Positions 1-7,198 of a DNA stretch of 14,633 nt are shown here, piece after piece. Where the stretch lies: assembly GCA_030606505.1 (NCBI GenBank), contig JAUWGI010000008.1, positions 1 through 14,633 on the forward strand, given 5' to 3'. The stretch's first letter is position 1. Every line of letters begins with the position of its first letter. This DNA is from Deltaproteobacteria bacterium (GTDB lineage Bacteria; Chloroflexota; Dehalococcoidia; Dehalococcoidales; BS750m-G39). The translations under genes were made by a program, and so were the position numbers. Below the pieces are notes generated by a model that was given only the letters and a program-made list of their open reading frames with translations, made no database searches and had not been told where the DNA came from.

Positions 1-746
1 AACAAAAGATTGGCCAATATGATATTCTCATTGCCATAGGTTGCAAAGATTACAAAGACCCAGTAGATGTTGGAGAGGTCGAAGCGTTCAAGAGTAAGAT
101 GCAGGATATTCACGCTAATAAAGGTGTCATGGTGGCTGCCAATGGCTTTACTAGCACAGCAAAACGTATTGGAGAGGAAGCAGCTTTAAACTTATATCGT
201 TTGATTGATACGGAGGCTCATGACTGGAAAACCTATGTTTCTATACCTGTCCTTTGTGATTTTCGTAGAATTGAGAAGTATCGGTTTGCTATACCAAATT
301 CAGTTGCATCCTTTTTACCTTCAATGGATCCAAACGAAATTGTTGTCTATGGTCTCGATTATGCACAACAAGTGACCATAAAAGATCTAATCCAAATTCA
401 ATGGAATTCTGGCAAGTTACCATCTGAACCTGGTGAACATCGTGGTATTCCCCTCACCAAAGTAATAACATCTTTCACGAAGGATGAAGTATTTGAGGCT
501 GATATTTTGGCAGATATAGTTGTTGAACGTAGATATTTCTTCGGTCAGTTACCTCTCATTCAAGGAAGGGGATTTTTAAATGAATATACTGGAGGTCTTT
601 TAACCCCCGGTTTTACAACTGATTGGCTTGATGCCGCCGAAGTTGAAAGGAGTTGGCGACAGCTAGACAGCATAGATGAACTAGCTGTTAATCCTGTCCT
701 TAGGTTAGTTGCCTTGGACCTTTTTGATATTTCAGAAACATCTTAA
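1..746 (+). CDS. Mrr-like restriction endonuclease domain protein, 5' end outside window
   Basis: The reading frame is open from base 3, so the gene begins upstream of the window; an internal ATG at 99 is not the true start. The first residues read DILIAIGCKDYKDPVDV, followed by VEAFKSKM and NKGVMVAANGFT. This is the pattern of the Mrr-cat / PD-(D/E)xK nuclease fold: a beta strand ending in (E/Q)xK, then an acidic helix, then a strand with KGV-V-GF. The first catalytic Asp would lie upstream and cannot be seen. At the E/Q position this protein has Gly (GCK at fragment residues 13-15), which may weaken or abolish cleavage. The remaining roughly 190 residues are not recognised and hold no obvious membrane segment. 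Base composition is markedly AT-richer than in the following leu genes, which fits a defence-type or transferred gene. Family assignment is fairly sure; activity is not. Confidence 0.7.
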   Translation, partial: QKIGQYDILIAIGCKDYKDPVDVGEVEAFKSKMQDIHANKGVMVAANGFTSTAKRIGEEAALNLYRLIDTEAHDWKTYVSIPVLCDFRRIEKYRFAIPNSVASFLPSMDPNEIVVYGLDYAQQVTIKDLIQIQWNSGKLPSEPGEHRGIPLTKVITSFTKDEVFEADILADIVVERRYFFGQLPLIQGRGFLNEYTGGLLTPGFTTDWLDAAEVERSWRQLDSIDELAVNPVLRLVALDLFDISETS

Positions 747-762
747 ATAAGGTGGGGGGTTG

Positions 763-824
763 AAAGGGGCGAAGCCCCTTTAGAAAAAATAATCTTCCCT
801 CTCCCCTTTCTAAGGGGAGAGGGA
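763..824. repeat. Composite hairpin element between nuclease gene and leuD
   Basis: Two perfect inverted repeats lie in tandem. The first has an 8-bp stem, 763-770 with 774-781, around a GAA loop (core GGGGCGAAGCCCC). The second has a stem of up to 13 bp, 794/796-808 with 812-824 and a very short loop (CCCTCTCCCC against GGGGAGAGGG), followed by a purine-rich GGGTGAGGGG stretch. The same arrangement recurs in inverted orientation at about 7713-7808, so I read it as a dispersed intergenic palindromic element rather than a dedicated terminator. It may still act as a partial terminator for the nuclease gene. The GAGGGG at its right edge lies near the leuD start and may serve as its ribosome binding site. 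Confidence 0.7.
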
Positions 825-846
825 TAAAGGGTGAGGGGTTCCTAGA

Positions 847-1347
847 ATGCTAAAAGGCACAGTCCATAAATACGGGGCTAATGTTGATACCGACGCTATT
901 ATCCCGGCGCGCTACCTTAATGTCTCCGAGCCCGATGAGCTGGCTAAACACTGCATGGAAGATATAGACGAGGACTTCGTTAAAAAGGTCCAGCCGGGTG
1001 ATATAATGATGGCCACCACCAACTTCGGCTGTGGCTCATCTAGAGAGCACGCCCCACTGGCTATCAAGGCGGCGGGAATTTCCTGTATAATAGCCAAAAG
1101 CTACGCCCGCATCTTCTTCCGCAACGCCATAAACATCGGCTTACCCTTACTGGAATGCGACCAGGCGGTAGATGAGACCGAAGCGGGCGATACTCTGGAA
1201 GTTGACATGAACGGCGGCAGGATAAAGAACCTGACCAAAGGTATGGAGTTTGAAGCCAAAGCCTACCCCGATTTTATGGGGGAGCTTATCGCTGCCGGCG
1301 GGCTGGTTGCGTACACCAAAAAAAGACTAGCTAGCAGGAGAGTTTAG
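847..1347 (+). CDS. leuD: 3-isopropylmalate dehydratase small subunit (LeuD)
   Basis: Small (swivelling) subunit of the aconitase-family isomerase. With LeuC it converts 2- to 3-isopropylmalate (leucine) and can act on citramalate (isoleucine). At 166 residues it is the short, archaeal/LeuD2-like form rather than the roughly 200-residue enterobacterial form. Visible signatures are [13 protein letters not shown] near residues 12-24 and [12 protein letters not shown] at 59-70, the active-site loop. The specificity loop reads YLN, lacking the Arg associated with homoaconitase, so an isopropylmalate/citramalate substrate is favoured. The start follows a GAGGGG purine run. The gene abuts leuB with no spacer. 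The partner leuC, which carries the iron-sulphur cluster, is not in the window; an AT-rich nuclease gene occupies the upstream position where it would be expected. Confidence 0.93.
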   Translation: MLKGTVHKYGANVDTDAIIPARYLNVSEPDELAKHCMEDIDEDFVKKVQPGDIMMATTNFGCGSSREHAPLAIKAAGISCIIAKSYARIFFRNAINIGLPLLECDQAVDETEAGDTLEVDMNGGRIKNLTKGMEFEAKAYPDFMGELIAAGGLVAYTKKRLASRRV

Positions 1348-2442
1348 ATGCAATTTGAACTGGTAGTTTTACCCGGTGACGGTGTTGGTCCTGACGTTAC
1401 CACCGAAGGAGTCAAGGTGCTGGAGGCGGTAGGCAAGAGGTTTGACCACCGCTTTAAACTGCACTACGGGCTGGTGGGTGGGGTTGCCATCGACAAAGAG
1501 AGGGCAGCCCTGTCCGAGGATACGGTGAAGATGTGCCAGGACGCAGATGCGGTGCTGCTGGGGGCGGTAGGCGGCCCCAAGTGGGACGACCCCCTGGCTA
1601 AAGTCCACCCCGAAGATGGGCTGCTGGCACTGCGCAAGGAGCTGGGGCTTTTCGCCAACCTGCGCCCGGTCAAGGTCTCCCCGATCCTGATTGACTCCAC
1701 CAACCTGAAACCGGAGGTCATCCGGGGGGTAGACCTTATCTTTGTCCGGGAGCTTACCGGCGGTCTCTACTTCGCCCGCCCTAAAAGGCGGTGGCAGACA
1801 TCCCGGGGGAGGCGGGCTACCGATTCCATGACCTACTCCGAGCATGAGATTGAGCGTATCGTCCGGGTGGGCTTTGAGCTGGCCAAGAGCCGGCGCCAGA
1901 AATTGACCTCGGTGGATAAAGCCAATGTCCTCGAGTCCTCCCGCCTGTGGCGCCAGGTGACCATGGAGGTCGCTCCGGAATACCCCGAGGTGGAGCTGGA
2001 CCACATGCTGGTTGATGCCTGTTCCATGCGGCTGATTCAGAACCCGACCTATTTTGATGTGCTGGTTACCGAGAACATGTTCGGCGATATTCTCACCGAT
2101 GAAGCCTCAATGCTGGCCGGCTCTATGGGGATGCTGCCTTCAGCCAGTCTGGCCGGGGTGCCCCGGGAGGGGGTCACCATATTCGGTATGTATGAGCCGA
2201 TTCACGGCAGTGCTCCCCGCCGCGCCGGACTGGATATGGCTAACCCCATCGCTATTATCTTAAGCGTGGCCATGATGCTCCGCTACTCCTTCGGCCTGGC
2301 TGAAGAGGCGCAGACCGTTGAGGCGGCGGTTGACGAGGTGTTAAATGAGGGTTACCGTACCTATGATATAATGGACGAAGGTAAAACCAAGGTGGGGACA
2401 AGACAGATGGGAGACTTAATCACTGAGAAGGTGGAAGGCTAG
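1348..2442 (+). CDS. leuB: 3-isopropylmalate dehydrogenase (LeuB), possibly NADP-preferring
   Basis: Oxidative decarboxylase of the isocitrate/isopropylmalate dehydrogenase family. It makes 4-methyl-2-oxopentanoate from 3-isopropylmalate and, in the citramalate route, 2-oxobutyrate from beta-methylmalate. The 364-residue length is normal. Family landmarks are LPGDGVGPD (8-16), substrate arginines R96, R106 and R134, TGGLYF with Y141, SVDKAN with K191, metal aspartates D223, D247 and D251, and EPIHGSAP (283-290). After HGSAP the sequence is R291-R292. Typical NAD-dependent enzymes have Asp-Ile there, and NADP-dependent isocitrate dehydrogenase has Lys-Tyr. The loss of the acidic residue and gain of positive charge predicts NADP use; this is inference from known structure-function work on the family. 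ATG directly follows the leuD stop, with AGGAGAG inside the leuD end as ribosome binding site. Confidence 0.94.
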   Translation: MQFELVVLPGDGVGPDVTTEGVKVLEAVGKRFDHRFKLHYGLVGGVAIDKERAALSEDTVKMCQDADAVLLGAVGGPKWDDPLAKVHPEDGLLALRKELGLFANLRPVKVSPILIDSTNLKPEVIRGVDLIFVRELTGGLYFARPKRRWQTSRGRRATDSMTYSEHEIERIVRVGFELAKSRRQKLTSVDKANVLESSRLWRQVTMEVAPEYPEVELDHMLVDACSMRLIQNPTYFDVLVTENMFGDILTDEASMLAGSMGMLPSASLAGVPREGVTIFGMYEPIHGSAPRRAGLDMANPIAIILSVAMMLRYSFGLAEEAQTVEAAVDEVLNEGYRTYDIMDEGKTKVGTRQMGDLITEKVEG

Positions 2443-2447
2443 AGAAA

Positions 2448-4049
2448 TTGTCTAAAGTGCAACTTTATGATACTACGCTACGGGATGGGACGCAGAAAGA
2501 GGGCGTTTCTTTCTCCGTGGTTGATAAACTCAATATTGCTCAGAAGCTGGACGAGCTGGGTATCCACTTTATCGAAGGTGGCTACCCCGGTTCTAATCCC
2601 AAGGATGACGAGTTTTTTCAAAAGGCAAAGAAGCTGGCTCTGGCCAACTCGGTACTGGTTGCTTTTGGTAACACCAGGCGAGCTAAAGTTAAAGCGGAAG
2701 CCGATGCCAACCTCCAAGCCCTGGTTAATGCCGGGGTGAAAGTGGCTACTATTGTCGGCAAAAGTTCCGATTTGCAGGTTACCCGGGTTCTGAAAACCAC
2801 CCTGGAGGAAAACCTGAGCATGATTACCGACTCCGTAGCCTATCTCAAGTCAAAGGGACTTTCGGTTATCTTTGATGCCGAGCATTTCTTTGACGGCTTT
2901 AAGCATAACCCCGATTATAGCCTGCGCTGCTTAACCGCCGCTGCCGAAGCCGGGGCCAGCTGCCTGGCCCTCTGCGATACCAACGGAGGTATGCTCCCTA
3001 ACGAAATAGCCGATGCCGTCGCGGCAGCTAAAAAAGTAACCTCGGTACCGCTGGGCATCCATGCTCACAACGATGGCGAACTGGCGGTAGCCAATAGCCT
3101 AGCGGCAGTAAGCGCCGGCGCCACCCAGGTTCAGGGTACCATCAATGGCTACGGCGAGCGCTGCGGCAACGCCAACCTGTGTTCTATCATACCCAATTTG
3201 AAGCTGAAAATGGGCATTGATTGCATAACTGATGAGCAATTAAGCAAGCTGACCGAGGTATCCCACTTTATCAATGAGACGGCTAATCTCGCCTCAGAAA
3301 TCTCTTTGCCTTATGTCGGAGCCAGCGCCTTTAGCCATAAGGGCGGGCTCCATGTTGCCGCCACGATGAGGTGGAATGAGAGCTATCAGCATATAGACCC
3401 GTCTAAAGTTGGCAACCGGCAAAAAGTGGTGGTTTCCGAGCTATCAGGCAAGGGAAATATCTTATACAAGGCAAAGGAACTGGGGCTGGATTTGCCCCCA
3501 TCAGGCAAGGAGGCAAAAAAGTTGCTGGAACGGGTCAAGCTGATGGAGAGCCGCGGTTTCCAGTATGATAATGCCGAAGCCTCCTTCGAGCTGCTGCTGC
3601 AGCGGGCCAAACCGGACTACCAGCCCCCCTTTGAACTGGTTGATTTTATGGTGGTGGTGGAGAAGAGGCGGCGCCCGCCTATACAGGAAAGCCTGGAGGA
3701 GATGCTCTCCGAGGCGATGGTCAAGGTAAGGGTGGGCACTGAGGTAATGCATACCGTGGCCGAGGGTAACGGCCCGGTTAACGCTCTTGACCAGGCGCTA
3801 CGCAAATCGCTGCTTAGGTTTTACCCCAGCATAGCTGAAGTGAGACTGGTCGACTATAAGGTACGTATCCTTGAGGAAACGGTGGGTACCGGTGCCCAGG
3901 TCCGGGTGCTTATCGAGTCCACCGATGGGGTTGATGAGTGGCGCACCGTCGGCGGCTCAACCAACATCATCGAGGCCAGCTGGCTGGCTTTAGCCGACAG
4001 CCTGGAATACTGGCTGCTAAAACAAAGAGGAGGTGGTAAAGATGGATGA
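2448..4049 (+). CDS. cimA: (R)-citramalate synthase (CimA)
   Basis: Condenses pyruvate and acetyl-CoA to citramalate, the first step of threonine-independent isoleucine synthesis; the adjacent LeuB and LeuD would carry the next steps. At 533 residues it has the full long-form architecture. The N-terminal TIM barrel (about 1-280) shows LYDTTLRDGTQKEG (catalytic R12, metal D13), the metal-binding HAHND at 205-209 and GYGERCGNANL at 234-244. A linker follows with FSHKGGLHVAA (295-305), then HIDPSKVGN. The C-terminal LeuA-type allosteric domain spans about 395-525. The QKEG after LRDGT is typical of this citramalate synthase group (TIGR00977-like) rather than 2-isopropylmalate synthase. The start is TTG five bases after the leuB stop, chosen because the conserved N-terminus begins there. 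Feedback control by isoleucine is likely from the regulatory domain, by family analogy. Confidence 0.94.
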   Translation: MSKVQLYDTTLRDGTQKEGVSFSVVDKLNIAQKLDELGIHFIEGGYPGSNPKDDEFFQKAKKLALANSVLVAFGNTRRAKVKAEADANLQALVNAGVKVATIVGKSSDLQVTRVLKTTLEENLSMITDSVAYLKSKGLSVIFDAEHFFDGFKHNPDYSLRCLTAAAEAGASCLALCDTNGGMLPNEIADAVAAAKKVTSVPLGIHAHNDGELAVANSLAAVSAGATQVQGTINGYGERCGNANLCSIIPNLKLKMGIDCITDEQLSKLTEVSHFINETANLASEISLPYVGASAFSHKGGLHVAATMRWNESYQHIDPSKVGNRQKVVVSELSGKGNILYKAKELGLDLPPSGKEAKKLLERVKLMESRGFQYDNAEASFELLLQRAKPDYQPPFELVDFMVVVEKRRRPPIQESLEEMLSEAMVKVRVGTEVMHTVAEGNGPVNALDQALRKSLLRFYPSIAEVRLVDYKVRILEETVGTGAQVRVLIESTDGVDEWRTVGGSTNIIEASWLALADSLEYWLLKQRGGGKDG

Positions 4050-4197
4050 GATTGAGGTTAAGGTAACCTGGCGTCTCGCTTGGGCTTTATACTGGAGAAT
4101 GCTGCTTATGGGCCTGGGAATAGCTTTCGTAATCTGGTTAATTACGCTTATAGTACTTATGGTGATAGGCGAGACATTTTTCTGCCCTTTATTCTAA
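4042..4197 (+). CDS. Small membrane protein, 51 residues, overlapping end of cimA
   Basis: Not recognised as a known family. The ATG at 4042 overlaps the last eight bases of cimA in another frame, and a strong ribosome binding site (AGGAGGTGG, about 4029-4037) precedes it at good spacing. The protein starts MDEIEVKVTWRLAW, an amphipathic, charged N-terminus. One hydrophobic span from about residue 20 to 43 (MLLMGLGIAFVIWLITLIVL and onwards) is followed by a short tail with a single Cys (ETFFCPLF). A single-pass inner-membrane protein is expected. The overlap, good Shine-Dalgarno and clean hydrophobic span argue for a real gene co-translated with cimA. Its role is unknown; regulation or membrane tethering of the isoleucine enzymes is only a guess. 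Confidence 0.6.
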   Translation: MDEIEVKVTWRLAWALYWRMLLMGLGIAFVIWLITLIVLMVIGETFFCPLF

Positions 4198-4220
4198 ATT
4201 GCTTTTAGGCTGTCTTGCCT

Positions 4221-4287
4221 ACCGGCATGATATACAAAGGCTTATATTGCTTTTCAAGCCTCTGACACCGTTCGGGGTAGTTACCCC
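4221..4287. repeat. Intergenic region with a short repeat and a GGGGTA palindrome
   Basis: Convergent intergenic space between the small membrane protein gene (+) and the VOC gene (-). It contains ACCGGCATGATATA at 4221-4234; its ACCGGCATGA core recurs in the same orientation at 4771-4780 on the other side of the VOC gene. A small perfect palindrome, GGGGTA-gt-TACCCC at 4274-4287, sits right after the VOC stop codon. It has no following U-run on either strand, so terminator function is uncertain. Confidence 0.4.
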
Positions 4288-4698
4288 TTATTTCGGGGGC
4301 TGTATCAATTCTATAAGAATATTACCGACCTTACGGGCGTCGAAGTAAGCCATGTAACCATTTTGATCCTTCACACTAAACACAACCGGTATGCCTTTCT
4401 CAACCAGCTTGTCTCTCTCCTTGTCAAGATCATCCACATGAAAGGCGATGTGGTTCACACCTTCACCTCGGCTATTTAAAAACTCCTGCTGGACAGTCTC
4501 CCCCCTAACAGGCTGCCACAACTCAATCATTAATGATCCTATTTGGATAAACCTCCCAATGAGCTTGGCCTTTTTGCCTTCCATCGTGATACGATCCGTT
4601 GCTTTATCGACTATACCTAAGGATTGATAGTACTCGACGGTCTTATCCACATCCCTGACTACTGATCCTATGTGATTAAATTTCCAATTGCTTTCCAT
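4288..4698 (-). CDS. VOC-family protein, methylmalonyl-CoA epimerase/glyoxalase-like
   Basis: Vicinal-oxygen-chelate fold protein of 136 residues, the usual length for one two-module domain. Module 1 begins FNHIGSVVRDVDKTVEYYQSLG and module 2 begins GVNHIAFHVDDLDKERDKL. The four expected metal ligands are all in place: H9, E59 (MIEL), H83 (NHIAF) and E130 (ILIEL). The HIG-V-D-DK start and the H/E/H/E pattern resemble methylmalonyl-CoA epimerases and related lactoylglutathione lyase-like proteins. The substrate cannot be fixed from sequence, and no methylmalonyl-CoA mutase gene is nearby. A good ribosome binding site (AAGGAGAGG on the minus strand, about 4702-4710) supports the ATG at 4698. 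About 118 bases and a repeat separate it from the cysteine synthase gene, so it may be transcribed separately. Confidence 0.8.
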   Translation of the reverse strand: MESNWKFNHIGSVVRDVDKTVEYYQSLGIVDKATDRITMEGKKAKLIGRFIQIGSLMIELWQPVRGETVQQEFLNSRGEGVNHIAFHVDDLDKERDKLVEKGIPVVFSVKDQNGYMAYFDARKVGNILIELIQPPK

Positions 4699-4724
4699 AT
4701 TTCCTCTCCTTTCGCTTGATGCTA

Positions 4725-4800
4725 GCCACCCCTATTGAAGACTCATCTTCGCCGGGGCAAGCCTACCCCAACCGGCATGACATATAATAGGCAGCATATG
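4725..4800. repeat. Hairpin-rich spacer upstream of VOC gene
   Basis: The spacer between the cysteine synthase stop and the VOC start holds a small inverted repeat (GAAGA 4737-4741 with TCTTC 4746-4750), GGGG/CCCC arms at 4754-4757 and 4766-4769, and ACCGGCATGA at 4771-4780. The last is shared with 4221-4230, so the 10-mer flanks the VOC gene as a direct repeat. A TATTAT-like box on the minus strand (about 4784-4790) could be a -10, but I found no convincing -35. Confidence 0.35.
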
Positions 4801-4816
4801 AATCTATTGCCCATAT

Positions 4817-5722
4817 TTACTTAGCTTTGGACCAGGGGTCTACGCTGAGATATTTCCAACCGGCGTCGGCTAAAATGGCCACAATATTGCCCTCGCCCAT
4901 ATCAGCAGCGATTTGTACCGCCTGATAGACTACCGACCCGGAAGACAAACCGGCAAAAATACCCTCCTTTTCCAGTAACTGACTTGTTGTCTCTGCCGCC
5001 TGCTGGCTGGTAACAGTGGTCTTCTCGGTGAGAAGAGATGGATCCCAGAAAGGTGGCAACTCCTCCCCCAGGCACTTCAATCCCTGGATACTGTCACCAA
5101 TAGGTGGCTCGACTCCGATTACCCTGACATGGGGATATTTCTGCCTAAACCGGCGGGCAACGCCCATTAGCGTGCCTCCGGTGCCAATACCGGCTACCAG
5201 AACGTCAACCTTATCATAAGGGAAATCGTCTAATATCTCGACGGCGGTAGTCTCGTAGTGAGCCAGAGGGTTAGCCGGATTGGAGAACTGGTCGGGCATA
5301 AAGTATTTCTTGTCCTGAGCTACCATTTCTCTGGCGGTGGCAATGGCTTTTGCCATGCCGAAAGCTCCCTTGGTCAGGAAAAGCTCGGCGCCAAAGATTT
5401 TGAGCAATTGCCGCCTCTCCAGACTCATGCTATCGGGCATAACGATGGTGACCTTATAACCCTTTTTACGCCCCAGCCAAGCCAGAGCTATACCGGTATT
5501 GCCACTGGTGGCTTCAATAATGGTTTTATCCTTGGTCAGCTCTCCGCTACGCTCCGCCTCCTCTATCATGTACTTGGCTACCCGATCCTTCATGCTGGCA
5601 CTCCCCCCCAGGTTCTGCCCCTCCAGCTTAGCCAGGATTTTCACCTTTTTATTAGGGGTCATTTGACCCAGTTCAACCAACGGTGTATGCCCCAGAGCCT
5701 CGATAACATTTTTAAAATACAT
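4817..5722 (-). CDS. cysM: Cysteine synthase-family PLP enzyme (CysK/CysM-like)
   Basis: Fold-type II PLP beta-replacement enzyme, predicted to make cysteine from sulphide and O-acetyl- or O-phosphoserine. The 301-residue length is normal. Features: Schiff-base lysine K45 in GGSASMKDRVA, which has two extra residues compared with the usual GGS-x-KDR; ATSGNTG at 71-77 (substrate loop); phosphate-binding GTGGT at 180-184; GLSSGS at 258-263, the PLP ring-nitrogen site; and C-terminal ADAGWKYLS. The GWKYLS ending and a basic residue (K215 in IQGLKCL) resemble, from memory, the mycobacterial O-phosphoserine-dependent CysM, where an Arg at that place binds the substrate phosphate. O-phosphoserine use is therefore plausible but unproven. 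The start lies four bases after the rtcB stop, with AGGA inside the rtcB end, so translation is coupled to rtcB. The symbol is tentative between cysK and cysM. Confidence 0.87.
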   Translation of the reverse strand: MYFKNVIEALGHTPLVELGQMTPNKKVKILAKLEGQNLGGSASMKDRVAKYMIEEAERSGELTKDKTIIEATSGNTGIALAWLGRKKGYKVTIVMPDSMSLERRQLLKIFGAELFLTKGAFGMAKAIATAREMVAQDKKYFMPDQFSNPANPLAHYETTAVEILDDFPYDKVDVLVAGIGTGGTLMGVARRFRQKYPHVRVIGVEPPIGDSIQGLKCLGEELPPFWDPSLLTEKTTVTSQQAAETTSQLLEKEGIFAGLSSGSVVYQAVQIAADMGEGNIVAILADAGWKYLSVDPWSKAK

Positions 5723-5726
5723 CTTT

Positions 5727-7187
5727 CTATCCTTTAACTACTCCAATTGGTTTTGTCCTTGCCACCTTAAGTGATATACCGGCTTTGTGGGTTATGTCAA
5801 CCACTTCACTCACGTCCTTGTAGGCTTCGGATGCCTCCTCAGCCAGCGAAGCCATGCTGCCGGTTTTAACCGTAATCCCCCTGTCGGCCAGCGCCCGGGC
5901 AACATCGACACCACGAAGGCTGCGTTTGGCCGCCGCCCGGCTCTGCACCCTGCCGGCGCCGTGGCAGGTAGAGCCGAAGGTTTCTCTCATCGCTACCTCG
6001 GTACCCAGCGCCACATAGGAGTAGCGGCCCATGTCACCAGGAATGAAAACCGGCTGGCCGACGCTCCGGTATATTTCAGGGACATCGGGGTGTCCCGCCG
6101 GAAAAGCCCGGGTCGCCCCCTTGCGGTGAACGCAAAGCTTCTCTTTCTTACCGTTAATGGTATATTCCTCTATCTTGGCGATGTTATGGCAGACATCGTA
6201 AATCTGCCTCATGCCCAGCTCTTGCTGGCTCTTGCCAAAGACCCTGGCAAAAGATTCCCTGGCCCAGTGCAGGATGAACTGGCGGTTAGCCCAGGCGTAG
6301 TTAGCAGCGCAGGACATCGCTGCCAGGTAGTCCTGCCCCTCCGGAGAATTTATCGGGGCGCAGGCAAGCTGGCGGTCGGGCAGGCTGATACCATACCTCT
6401 TTACCGCTTCCCCCAACAAGGCTACATAGTCGGTGCAAATCTGGTGGCCAAAGCCCCGGGAACCAGTATGTATCAGCAGCAGCACCTGCCCCAAAGCCTC
6501 AATACCCATCGCCTTAGCCGCCTTGAGGTCATAAATCTCGTCCACCACCTCCACCTCCAGAAAGTGGTTGCCCGAGCCCAACGTCCCCAGCTGGGGGATA
6601 CCCCGCTTTTTAGCCTTACTGCTGACCTTGTCCGGATTAGCCCCCTTCATACTACCAGACTCCTCGGTAACTATAATATCATCGGGCAGACCATAGCCCT
6701 TCTCCATTGCCCAGCGGCTACCCCTAACCATAACCTCTTCCAGCTCTTTTTCCTTCACCCTTATCTTGCCTTCTGAACCCAGCCCCGAAGGAATATTGAC
6801 AAAAAGCTGGTCAACCAGCGGCTCGATTTTGGGCCTCACTTCATCCTCGGTAAGGTTGGTTCGCACCAGCCTGACACCGCAGTTAATATCAAAACCGACG
6901 CCGCCGGGCGATACCACCCCGTCTTTCACCCTGGTGGCCGCCACCCCGCCTATAGGGAAGCCGTAGCCCCAGTGAATATCGGGCATGGCCAGCGAATGCC
7001 TGACAATGCCGGGGAGAAAAGCCACATTAGCTACCTGCTCAAACGCCTGCTCTTCCCAGAGGTGACCGAGCATAGATTCGCTGGTAAAGATAAGGCCAGG
7101 CACCAACATGCCAGTCTTATAACTGGTCGGTATCTCCCAGCGGTAGTCGTCTATCTTCCTTACTATTCCCTTCCAAGGTGCTGCCAT
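5727..7187 (-). CDS. rtcB: RNA-splicing ligase RtcB (tRNA ligase)
   Basis: GTP- and Mn-dependent ligase that joins 2',3'-cyclic phosphate (or 3'-phosphate) ends to 5'-OH ends through a guanylated histidine, acting in RNA repair or tRNA splicing. At 486 residues it is full length and intein-free. All metal and catalytic residues are present: D100 and C103 (VGFDINCGVR), H208 (GSGNHFLEVE), H240 (IHTGSRGFGHQ), H334 (DVCHNIAKIEE), and the GMP-accepting H409 in STCHGAGRVQSR. The offset of five to six from the Pyrococcus numbering is uniform. It follows the archease gene by 11 bases with a GAGG ribosome binding site and precedes the cysteine synthase gene by four bases. The pairing with archease, its known activator, makes function in this operon nearly certain; the physiological RNA substrate is unknown. 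Confidence 0.96.
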   Translation of the reverse strand: MAAPWKGIVRKIDDYRWEIPTSYKTGMLVPGLIFTSESMLGHLWEEQAFEQVANVAFLPGIVRHSLAMPDIHWGYGFPIGGVAATRVKDGVVSPGGVGFDINCGVRLVRTNLTEDEVRPKIEPLVDQLFVNIPSGLGSEGKIRVKEKELEEVMVRGSRWAMEKGYGLPDDIIVTEESGSMKGANPDKVSSKAKKRGIPQLGTLGSGNHFLEVEVVDEIYDLKAAKAMGIEALGQVLLLIHTGSRGFGHQICTDYVALLGEAVKRYGISLPDRQLACAPINSPEGQDYLAAMSCAANYAWANRQFILHWARESFARVFGKSQQELGMRQIYDVCHNIAKIEEYTINGKKEKLCVHRKGATRAFPAGHPDVPEIYRSVGQPVFIPGDMGRYSYVALGTEVAMRETFGSTCHGAGRVQSRAAAKRSLRGVDVARALADRGITVKTGSMASLAEEASEAYKDVSEVVDITHKAGISLKVARTKPIGVVKG

Positions 7188-7198
7188 TTTAACCTCAA

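Noticed and set aside
760..793. Possible promoter for leuD (TTGAAA and AATAAT)
   Set aside because: The spacer is 22 bases, too long for sigma-70, and the boxes lie within the hairpin element.
1744..1830. Odd segment in LeuB ([14 protein letters not shown]) suspected as a frameshift
   Set aside because: The frame is continuous, flanking motifs (TGGLYF before, [11 protein letters not shown] after) are in register and the length is normal. It is read as lineage variation in a variable loop.
1369..2004. Minus-strand frame of 211 codons within leuB
   Set aside because: Antisense shadow of leuB, with proline- and histidine-rich, non-domain-like translation and no ribosome binding site support.
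5787..6776. Long open frame (329 codons) on the plus strand opposite rtcB
   Set aside because: It lies wholly antisense to a full-length RtcB with every catalytic residue. Its translation has no recognisable domain and is explained by codon bias of the opposite strand.
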